A stretch of 64,000 nucleotides of DNA from Didymella arachidicola. Taxonomy: Eukaryota > Ascomycota > Dothideomycetes > Pleosporales > Didymellaceae. Shown here one piece after another: positions 55,438 through 62,862 of this stretch. The notes below the pieces were generated by a model. That model was given only the letters and a program-made list of their open reading frames with translations, was not told the origin of the DNA and did not search any database. Numbering within the stretch: the stretch's first letter is position 1; the number at the start of each line of letters is the position of its first letter. The DNA lies in NCBI GenBank assembly GCA_016630955.3, contig CM049985.1, positions 1,116,001 through 1,180,000 on the forward strand. The letters are read 5' to 3'. The position numbers and the translations under genes were made by a program.

Positions 55438-56365
55438 CTAGCAGCAGCCACCGCCGGAGCCGCTCTGGACGCCCTGGCCCTGCCCGATGGGAACTGTGGG
55501 CTTGGTGTTGGCGGTTGTGGTTCCCATGCGCTCCTTGATCTGGCGAGCCATGGTCAGGAAGGCCTGTTCGACGTTGGTGGCACTCTTTGCGGAGGTCTCG
55601 AGGAAGGGGATGCCGAGGCTGTCTGCGAACTCCTGTGGGGGGGGGGGTGGGTTAGTGTCGCCGTGGCGGTAGTTGTGATCAACGCACCTTGGCAACGGTG
55701 TACTCGACGACCTTCTTGTCGGCCATATCGGACTTGTTACCGACCAGCAGCTTGTTGACGCCCTCGGTGGCGTAGCGGTCGATCTCCTGCAGCCACTGCT
55801 TCACGTTGTTGAACGAGTCCATGTCGGTGACATCGTAGACGACGCAGATGCCGTGGGCGCCGCGGTAGTACGAGGATGTGATGGTGCGGAAGCGCTCCTG
55901 GCCCGCTGTGTCCCACTGGTGCTGTCAGTGCTGCTGTAATCCGGTTATTGTTGGAGACGTACAATCTGCAGCTTGACGGTCTTGCCGTCGAGCTCGATGG
56001 TCCTGATTTTCTGCGGAGTGTTAGCCTGGCGCAGGCTGGGCGCAACACGCGGCGGGTGGACGCACAAAGTCAACGCCGATGGTCGAGATGTAGCTCTCTG
56101 TGTATGTGTCGTCGGCGAATCGAAGCAGCAGGCAGGACTTTCCAACGCCAGAGTCTCCGATGAGGAGCAGCTTGAAGAGGTAGTCGTATCTGGGCGGCTC
56201 GTCAGCGGGAGAGGCGACAGGGCACACGGCGAGCGCACAGCGCTGGCGCTGCGGGTTTATACACGAGGTACTCTGCGATCGTCGTTAGCACTGCGCCTGG
56301 CGTAGATTGTACGCAACGGTCCTCGGCTTGTGGCGGTGGGCGATCACATACTACTCGGGGTTCAT
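55438..56365 (-). CDS. ypt1: Rab GTPase Ypt1/Rab1
   Basis: Small GTPase for ER-to-Golgi vesicle tethering and autophagy. Five exons on the minus strand, 56365-56355, 56189-56066, 56010-55963, 55915-55688 and 55632-55438, give 201 residues, the standard length. Sequence starts [20 protein letters not shown] (P-loop GDSGVGKS), has the effector loop ESYISTIGVDFKIRTI, WDTAGQERFRTITSSYYRGA, GNKSDM, ETSAKSATNVEQAF and ends with the double-Cys prenylation motif GGGCC. The first exon is 11 nt: the donor GTAGTA after CCCGA, joined to ATACGAC, restores MNPEYDY; the stronger-looking GTATGT three bases downstream does not. Intron 4 contains a C-run next to its acceptor. Confidence 0.96.
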
Positions 56366-57062
56366 TTTGGCGGTGTTGTTGGCGGTGCGGAGGGAAGGGA
56401 TCGGGGTATCAGTGCAGGGTGCCGGCGGAGAGGTGAGGTCGTGGGTATCGCAGGCGCTGGCAGGGCGGTGTCAGTACAAGGGTTGGCTACGTGCGGTTGG
56501 GGGTTGTCCACGGGTCCTTGGCACGGGTTCTCTCTCCCGCGGTTGGCGGACGCTACTGGAACATGAGATTCGCTGCACGCTGCGTTGGAGGAGGACAAAG
56601 ACGGTCATACGTCAGAAGTTAAGGGGCCAGTTCAAACGGGTCAGACAGTGCTTCAGGGTCAGATGGCTGTTCGTTGTCGAGCATAGTCGTGTATCACGTG
56701 ATGGTTGTAGCTTTCACTCGGGGCTGTCGTGTTATCTTGTAGAGTTAGGTTAGTACAGTGGTTAGGCTTTAGAGGCTCACCGTCAGTTCACCTAGGAGAC
56801 TTTTACTACTAGCCTTTAGAGTCAGGTCAGCGTAGCAGGTCACGCTTCAAAGTCTTACAGCTGCCACCCAGCAGAATCAGTTCAGCACAGTCAGCTCAGC
56901 ACAGTCCGTTCAGCACAGCCAACACATCAGGTTGTAGGCGAGTGTTGGAGGAGAGTGACATTATTATACCAAACCATCGATTCGTGTGGTGAGGCGTTTG
57001 GGACTTTTGCGACCTTTTATATCCCAGTATAGTTGTATAGTATATATAGTACAAGCAGCAAC
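56366..57062. other. Intergenic between ypt1 and the carrier gene
   Basis: A 700-bp stretch expected to hold the ypt1 promoter and the 3' UTR of the carrier gene. About 56874-56920 contains an irregular direct repeat (CAGTTCAGCACAGTC-type, about four copies). No gene is recognised. Confidence 0.4.
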
Positions 57063-58060
57063 CTACATAACCTTGCCAAAAGCCGGGATCAGCGTCTGGG
57101 CCAACCAGAAGGAAAACACGAGCTTGGGCCCCGTCATGAGCAGCTTGGGGGTCAGGCCCTTGAAGAAGGAGCCGAGGCCCTCGTTCCTGAACATGTTGGA
57201 GACGATGCGCATGCCGCTCTCCGGGTTGTCAAAGTTGCGGTTCTGGATGCGCGTCTTGATGACGTCGAGGGGCGCGGAGACGACGAGCGAGGCGGTGGCG
57301 CCGGCGATGGAGGCGACAAAATTCTGGCCCCACGAGGCTTTGTTGTAGTCGGAGAGCTTGTAGAGGTACTCCTTGGCGGCGGCGGACCCACCGAAGAGCT
57401 GGAGCGTGTTAGGGTGTGCGGGGACGGGGTGGGGAGTGTGAGGGACGTACTGCAAAGGACCCCGGGGCGTTGCGCGCCGCTGTCCAGCCCCAGCCGCGGT
57501 ACAGACCGAAGCCTTCGTCGGCGATGATGCGGAACAGGCCGCGGCCCCGGAAGGCGTCGGGGTTGGTCTGGCGCTTGATCTTGAGGACGTCGAGCGGCAG
57601 CAGGACAATCTCGCCAATGCCAATCAGCGAGCCGGCGGTCGCGTGCATGATGGCCTTGCCGTTGCCCTTGCCGAAGGTGTGGTCGAAGGCGTCGCCGTGG
57701 TGGCGGGCGAGGTAGTCGCGGGCAAAGGGCTGGCCGCCGTACTTGTAGACGCGCTGGAGGATCTGTCGCAGCGTTAGCCGGAGCTCTGGGGGCGCCGGGT
57801 GCTGGGCGAGTCGCCGCGGGTCCTGCTCGTCCTACCTTGTACGCGGCGGCGTATCCGAGGCCGGGGAAGAGCGACAGGAAGCGGCCGCCGACCGAGGCAT
57901 TGGCGGCGTCTCTGAAGACGACCTTGTTGAGGTGCGAGGCCGACTCGATCTTGCCGACGTTGCTCATGAGGCGCTTGGCGGTTGTGTCGACGGGATGGAA
58001 GACCATGAGCTCCGCGAGCCCGGCGCATCCTGTCGCATGTTAGACGCAGGCTCGCAGACT

Positions 58061-58091
<31 letters not shown>

Positions 58092-58215
58092 TTGACGCAC
58101 CAGCCCCCAAGAAGCGCGCCGTGTTGGACTCCCGCTTGTACTCCTTGGCCGACGAGCTGGTTCCTGCGGCGACCTGGGCGACCTTTGCCACGGCTTCCGA
58201 CGGTGTGGGCGACAT
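57063..58215 (-). CDS. GGC1: Mitochondrial GTP/GDP carrier, Ggc1/Yhm1-like
   Basis: Mitochondrial carrier of the inner membrane exchanging GTP and GDP, by resemblance to yeast Ggc1. Four exons on the minus strand, 58215-58101, 58029-57836, 57762-57451 and 57398-57063, give 318 residues. Three carrier repeats each bear a P-x-D/E-x-x-K/R motif: FHPVDTTAKRLMSN, LLPLDVLKIKRQTN and SAPLDVIKTRIQNRNFDNPE. Other Ggc1-like blocks are FPGLGYAAAYKILQRVYKYG, GQPFARDYL, AGSLIGIGEIV, RGWGWTAARNAPGSFALFGG and GLTPKLLMTGPKLVFSFWLA. The N-terminal 35 residues are an Ala/Ser-rich extension. Intron 1 contains a (CTG)10 tract read on the gene strand. Confidence 0.92.
58061..58090. repeat. GCA trinucleotide repeat, 10 units
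   Basis: Thirty bases of perfect GCA repeat on the plus strand (TGC/CTG on the gene strand) inside intron 1 of the GGC1-like gene. It is intronic, so length change would not shift the frame. Confidence 0.9.
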
Positions 58216-58574
58216 GGCGACGTGTGCAGGGGGAAGACGAGACGATGCAATGCAAAGGACCGGGGCGCCCAACAGAACGAGACACAGCAAACAGGAATCG
58301 AAGCGGACGGGAGCGACGCGGCGACAGCAGCAGATTGTCGTGAGCACAAAAATCGCGGCGGCGGCCCTGCGCCAATCGCACGCCTGTCCGAGCTCCCGCT
58401 ATCGGCGTGCATCACGACTGAACAACACCACCACCACACATCACGAACAGGGCCTTTACACCACATCACGAACATGGCCTTCACTACATCACGAACATGG
58501 CCTTCACTACATCTTTGATAGTACATGACAGTACATGATACATCTGCCTATTCACATGTCTAGCCACTACGTTA
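58216..58574. other. Intergenic between GGC1-like and SDR genes
   Basis: A 360-bp gap. It holds the carrier promoter, a three-copy direct repeat at 58438-58513, and the SDR 3' UTR. No gene is seen. Confidence 0.4.
58438..58513. repeat. Tandem repeat, 23-25-bp unit, three copies
   Basis: Three direct copies begin ACATCACGAACA at 58438, 58463 and 58486; copies 2 and 3 are identical 23-mers and copy 1 is a diverged 25-mer. A fourth partial copy (ACATC) follows. It lies between two convergently spaced gene boundaries, in the upstream region of the carrier gene. Confidence 0.8.
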
Positions 58575-59555
58575 TCATGACGGGCTGTAGTACTGCCTCC
58601 AATCATGCTCCTCCCTAAACCCCAGCACCTCCCGGATCTTCCTGTTGCTCAGCGGCGCCTCCCACTCCCCCAGCTCCCCCTTCACCGGCGTCTTCGGCGC
58701 ATACCTCTCCAGAACCTGCCTCGTCGGCACCGCCGTCGTCACAGAATCATTCGCCGCATTGAACACCTGGAACCCCAGCCCATCCTTCTGCACGCCCAAA
58801 TGGCATATCTGCCCCAAGTCGCGCGCATCAATATAGCTCCACGCATTGCGCTTCCGCGTCTCCGGCTTGCCCACGTACCGCGGGAAATCGCGCGCGTACT
58901 CGTGCGGCTCGATCACGTTGCCGATGCGCAGCGCGTAGATGTCCGCGGAGAATCTGCGCGCCAGGCCGCGCGCGACGCGCTCGCCGCAGAGCTTGGAGAT
59001 GGCGTACGTGTCCATGGGGTTGAGGTCCATGTCTTCGGTCAGCGGGAAGTGTTGGTAGTCCACGTCGCCCTGGCCGAAGCACACTTCGTACGTTGTCTCG
59101 CTGCTGGCGATGATGATCTTGCGCACGCCTAGCTTGCACGCTGCTTCGATGACGTTGTACGTCGACGTTACGTTGGCCGCGTAGCATTCGTCGTCGGGCA
59201 CCAGCATGTTCCTGGCGTACGCGGCGAAGTGGATGACGGCGTCTGGCGGCGAGGGGATTGTCTCTTGTTCGTAGCCTTCCATGTTGAAGTGTGAGGTGAG
59301 CGCGTTGAAGACTTGGCCGCTCTTGGTCAGGTCCGTCTTCACCGTGAAGACACCCGCGCTAGGGTCGGGGAAGTCGATGAGGTCGAGATTGAGCACCTTG
59401 TGGCCTTTGGAGAGGAGGTAGGGAATGACATGGCGGCCGGCCTTGCCTGAGCCGCCCGTGAAGACGATGCGCTTTCCTGATGACATTTTTGTTCCTGTAG
59501 AGAACAACCGTGTAGAGAGGGTCGAAGCTTGACGAGTCAATTGGGAATGCATCAA
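58575..59555 (-). CDS. Extended short-chain dehydrogenase / NAD-dependent epimerase
   Basis: NAD(P)-dependent sugar epimerase/dehydratase-type enzyme. Single exon, 326 residues from ATG 59555 (MMHSQLTRQASTLSTRLFST) or about 303 from ATG 59486 (MSSGKRIVFTGGSGKAGRHV). The longer form adds a mitochondrial-presequence-like stretch. Motifs: TGGSGKAG nucleotide-binding loop, DAVIHFAAYA, IIIASSETTYEV and the catalytic YAISK (Tyr-x3-Lys) of extended SDRs, then ALRIGNVIEPHEYARDFPRY and RNAWSYIDARDLGQICHLGV. Substrate unknown. It is divergent from the mitochondrial-like hypothetical gene across a very short promoter interval. Confidence 0.88.
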   Translation of the reverse strand: MMHSQLTRQASTLSTRLFSTGTKMSSGKRIVFTGGSGKAGRHVIPYLLSKGHKVLNLDLIDFPDPSAGVFTVKTDLTKSGQVFNALTSHFNMEGYEQETIPSPPDAVIHFAAYARNMLVPDDECYAANVTSTYNVIEAACKLGVRKIIIASSETTYEVCFGQGDVDYQHFPLTEDMDLNPMDTYAISKLCGERVARGLARRFSADIYALRIGNVIEPHEYARDFPRYVGKPETRKRNAWSYIDARDLGQICHLGVQKDGLGFQVFNAANDSVTTAVPTRQVLERYAPKTPVKGELGEWEAPLSNRKIREVLGFREEHDWRQYYSPS

Positions 59556-59751
59556 TTACTACCTCTCTGCCTCCTGCCTCCGCTTTCTTATACTGCTCGC
59601 TCTGCGGGGTCATCTCCGGTACACAGCAGCGTCTTCGCGCACGACGTCACGATCGGCTTCTCCTCCGACCCCGGCCATCGCATTCTCGCCTTTGCCATCC
59701 TGCGCACATTTCCCACTCCCCTCTCATGGTCGACGACTGCCATCCGGACAG

Positions 59752-60582
59752 ATGAGCACCGGTCTGATGCGGAGATTCTCTAGCTCAGCCCTTGCCCAGC
59801 TCCCGCGATCCCCGCGCACCTCGTCCCTTTCCCCGTCCCTACCCCAGCTACCCTACCTCGCGCAGTCCCAGCGACACCTCACCGTCGCGCGCCCACGCCA
59901 TGCAGCCATAACCAGCCACCACAGCCGGTTCACCGCATCGTCCCCCCGCGCCCTCGAACCCAGCGACCCCGACCAAAAACGCACACACGACCGCAACCTC
60001 AAACTCGGCACCACAATCCGCATCCTCCACGACTCCCTCCCCAACCTCCTCAACTCCCCGCTCCCCTCACACATCCTCTCCCCCCACATAACCCTGCACC
60101 TCTTCCCATCAACACACCCCCACCTCCCCACCGTCCGCGGCAGACTCGCCTACACGGCCGCCCTCTGGACCGCCCCCGTAGCATGGGGCCGCGTCCCCGT
60201 CATCGGCAACGTGAAGCTCGACATTCTCTCCGAGCGCATGGTCAAGCACACCTCCTCCCCTTCTTCGCCGCTCCACAACAACGAGAAACTCATCGTCAAA
60301 TGGCAGACCTGCCCCAAAACCGACTCCAGCAGTAAACACGTCAGCGAGGCGTTCCAGAGCGTAACCAACATCGTGAGACAAGGCCGCGACGACGAGTTTA
60401 CCGGCTTGTTTCTGTTCGAGTTTGATGAGGAGGGGCGCGTGGTGAGGCATACGATTGAGCATGTGGATGAGGGGTGTGAGGGGGAGAAGATGGGGCGGTT
60501 TGTTAGTGTGACGGAGTGGTTGTTGGGGGGGAAGTGGAGGGGGGAAGTTGGGGTGGCGTTTGAGGGGGGAAGAGAGGCGTAG
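59752..60582 (+). CDS. Conserved-looking mitochondrial protein of unknown function
   Basis: An uninterrupted frame of 276 residues from ATG 59752 (MSTGLMRRFSSSALAQLPRS); an in-frame ATG at 59692 would add 20 residues. The N-terminal 60 residues are Arg/Ser-rich without acidic residues, as in matrix presequences. The folded part includes HDRNLKLGTTIRILHDSLPN, HITLHLFPSTHPHLPTVRGR, LAYTAALWTAPVAWGRVPVI and EFTGLFLFEFDEEGRVVRHT (then IEHVDE). The pattern of a helix followed by alternating strands ending in a FxFDEEGRVxRHxxEHVD block suggests an NTF2-like fold (inference). I do not recognise a named family. The gene is GC-rich with strong C bias on the coding strand. Confidence 0.7.
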   Translation: MSTGLMRRFSSSALAQLPRSPRTSSLSPSLPQLPYLAQSQRHLTVARPRHAAITSHHSRFTASSPRALEPSDPDQKRTHDRNLKLGTTIRILHDSLPNLLNSPLPSHILSPHITLHLFPSTHPHLPTVRGRLAYTAALWTAPVAWGRVPVIGNVKLDILSERMVKHTSSPSSPLHNNEKLIVKWQTCPKTDSSSKHVSEAFQSVTNIVRQGRDDEFTGLFLFEFDEEGRVVRHTIEHVDEGCEGEKMGRFVSVTEWLLGGKWRGEVGVAFEGGREA

Positions 60583-60687
60583 TTCTGAGAATTAGGAGAG
60601 AAAGAGTCGTTGTGTCGGCTTTGTTGGTGTATATCGTTGGCTCACTCCTCCTTGTATAACACATGTAGTCACGAAGAAACGGTCTCT

Positions 60688-61012
60688 GTAGCATAGCAGT
60701 CGATTGTACTTGTAGTATAGCAACCAATTGTACTTGTAGTATAGCAACCAATTGTATTTGTAGTATAGCAACCAATTGTATTTGTAGTATAGCAACCAAT
60801 TGTATTTGTAGTATAGCAACCAATTGTATTTGTAGTATAGCAACCAATTGTATTTGTAGTATAGCAACCAATTGTATTTGTAGTATAGCAACCAATTGTA
60901 TTGTATTTGTAGTATAGCAACCAATTGTATTTGTAGTATAGCAACCAATTGTATTTGTAGTATAGCAACCAATTGTATTTGTAGTATAGCAACCAATTGT
61001 ATTTGTAGTATA
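60688..61012. repeat. 24-bp minisatellite, 13 units plus a truncated 14th
   Basis: A head-to-tail array of a 24-bp unit starting GTAGTATAGCAACCAATTG. Units begin at 60688 (diverged first unit), 60712, 60736 and so on every 24 bp; the unit at 60880 carries a 5-bp duplication (GTATT). The last unit begins at 61005 and is cut after eight bases (GTAGTATA) by the pogo element that follows. Middle units are identical, suggesting recent amplification. Open frames across the array are an artefact of the 24-bp (divisible by three) period. Confidence 0.95.
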
Positions 61013-62860
61013 ACGTGTTTCCCCACCGAGCCGCCCACCCCCACCGAGTCGCCCGCCCTCACCAAAATCGCGACTATTACACGATTATTACGCTCGACCA
61101 CAACGCTGCATAAATACAGTATCAATCTCAAATTAATCCTTAGAAGCGTCGCTATCGACTGAATCTACTATTTCTGCAGTGCAGGTGCGCGCGTTGTGGC
61201 CAGTCTTGCCACAACGCCCGCAGTGCCTCTCTTTGCGCACCCTCTTCGCTGGCGGTTCTGCTGCCTCCTGGCCGCCACCGTCCTTCTCAGCTATCAAATC
61301 CTGTACGTCACCCACTGTAAGACTCTCCTCTGTCCGAATATACTTTCTCTTGCGACTGCGCTGCTCTGTTAAGGCGTCAATTGACTTCCGAAGCCCTGCC
61401 AGTTCCCTAGCTTGTAATAGTGAATTGTGGCCTATTACAGCCATGCCTTTTGTGAGCGAGTCAACTGCTTGCAGAAGAGGAGAGATAGGAGACTCTCTGT
61501 GCCTTTGTATGCGCTCACGAACTAGCGTAGACTGCGCCTCCATCTCTTTTATTGTGGCTGGCGTTTTGGACTCCCAAGGGGTGTCCTCTGGTAGTGGAGG
61601 TGTTGGTGTACGAAGCACCACATCAAGCTTTGATAACACCCGCTCTGGGTCGTGAGGTACTAAACCAGCGCCTCTAAAGCTTGCTAGGATATTTTCCTTT
61701 GTAATTGCCTTGTTAAAAGCAATGTGAAAGGCTGGTAGAAAGGTCTCTTTCTTAACTTGAGTGACAGAGTACCTTGCCCAGCTGTCGATCTCAGCGTAGT
61801 ACGCCCGCTTCAAGGGGGCAAAACAGCCCACGTCAAGCGGCTGTAATAGGTGCGACGAGTGTGGGGGCATACACAGGGTGATAATCTTGTGTTCTGCGCA
61901 ATATTGGTGAAATGCAGCAGAGCTGTGGCTCTCATGGCCGTCCACAATTAGTAGACGGTACACACCCACAGTACGCTCCTTTGTATGCGCGTCAAAGTGC
62001 TTCAGCCACTTTAGACCAAGCTCATTTGTTGTCCAGCCGTTAGAGCTAGTCTCAATTACCCAGTCGCGAGGCAGGCCTGGGTACCAGCTTGATATAAGGA
62101 CCTTACCACCAAAGATAATGAAGGGTGGGATAGCCCAGCCAGCAGCGCAGATGCCCTGGATGATTGTGACCCAGTCACGGTTGCCTGGCTGTATCTTCTT
62201 TGGATTGGTTCGCTTCTCAGAGCCTGTAAAGACCATCTGAGCGTTAATTATGCCCATCATGAACCCAGACTCATCAAAGTTATGTGTGTCTTCAGCAAGG
62301 ATGCCGTACTTCTCCTTTGTTGTCCTTACTAGCTCGAACCAGGGCGTTATAACGCGTGGGTCTTCGTTTAGGGCTCGCTGACGATCGTATGGACGGCTGC
62401 GTCGAAGCTTGACTTCCTTGGTACGCGTTCTGAACCTGTCTACCCAGTGCTTGCCAACAGGTCCTTCACCGCGCGCAGCAAGGAGATCATTCGCCATTTC
62501 TTCCACCATAGCCCTTGTAGCGCCTATTCCTCGTGCGTCTAGGTCAAGTATACGCGCGACTATTACATCCTCCTCTAGCTTTTTTAGCTTCTTCGAGTTA
62601 GGCTCAGTATCGCGTCGTGAAGGCTTTCCAGCGCGTCGGTCTCTTAGCGTTGTTCGGGGGACAGCAAAGGCCCTAGACGCGTGCCTAGTACTGTCGGGTT
62701 CAGCGGCTTTTGTAGCCTGGATAGCAAGGTATAGTGTACCTTCGTTATAGGTCGATTGCGCGTCGCGTTGTGGCGGCATAGTAATAGTTGTTGTAATAGT
62801 CGCGATTTTGGTGAGGGCGGGCGACTCGGTGGGGGTGGGCGGCTCGGTGGGGAAACACGT
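61013..62860 (-). mobile_element. Intact pogo/Fot1-like transposon (element E3) inside the minisatellite
   Basis: An 1848-bp element with perfect 68-bp inverted repeats at 61013-61080 and 62793-62860 (outer bases ACGTGTTTCCCCACCGAGCC), flanked by TA at 61011-61012 and 62861-62862. The left TA is bases 7-8 of the last minisatellite unit. The right TA is shared with the next element. One intact transposase gene on the minus strand. Perfect repeats argue for a young insertion. Confidence 0.95.
61133..62779 (-). CDS. Pogo-like DDE transposase with C-terminal zinc knuckle, intact
   Basis: A 548-residue transposase without breaks. N-terminal HTH (RAFAVPRTTLRDRRAGKPSR), CENP-B/Tc5-like HTH (KLKKLEEDVIVARILDLDAR), then DDE_1 with Asp169 (HNFDESGFMMG), Asp280 (LLIVDGHESHS) and Asp316 (HSSHLLQPLDVGCF), the last pair 35 residues apart. 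After a basic stretch (EQRSRKRKYIRTEESL) comes the CCHC knuckle CGRCGKTGHNARTC near residues 522-535 and a short acidic tail (DSVDSDASKD). The catalytic triad and both DNA-binding regions are present, so it is probably active by sequence. Confidence 0.95.
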   Translation of the reverse strand: MPPQRDAQSTYNEGTLYLAIQATKAAEPDSTRHASRAFAVPRTTLRDRRAGKPSRRDTEPNSKKLKKLEEDVIVARILDLDARGIGATRAMVEEMANDLLAARGEGPVGKHWVDRFRTRTKEVKLRRSRPYDRQRALNEDPRVITPWFELVRTTKEKYGILAEDTHNFDESGFMMGIINAQMVFTGSEKRTNPKKIQPGNRDWVTIIQGICAAGWAIPPFIIFGGKVLISSWYPGLPRDWVIETSSNGWTTNELGLKWLKHFDAHTKERTVGVYRLLIVDGHESHSSAAFHQYCAEHKIITLCMPPHSSHLLQPLDVGCFAPLKRAYYAEIDSWARYSVTQVKKETFLPAFHIAFNKAITKENILASFRGAGLVPHDPERVLSKLDVVLRTPTPPLPEDTPWESKTPATIKEMEAQSTLVRERIQRHRESPISPLLQAVDSLTKGMAVIGHNSLLQARELAGLRKSIDALTEQRSRKRKYIRTEESLTVGDVQDLIAEKDGGGQEAAEPPAKRVRKERHCGRCGKTGHNARTCTAEIVDSVDSDASKD

Positions 62861-62862
62861 TA

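Noticed and set aside
56190..56354. A possible micro-exon within intron 1 of ypt1 using the stronger GTATGT donor
   Set aside because: It gives a stop or extra residues; the GTAGTA donor joined to the CCCAG acceptor gives exactly the conserved [10 protein letters not shown] start.
60503..61131. Open frames with repeating LQIQLVAI or YYKYNWLL peptides, and a CRISPR-like look of regular repeats
   Set aside because: They are the translation of a 24-bp minisatellite whose period is divisible by three. There are no unique spacers between repeats, so it is not a CRISPR array.
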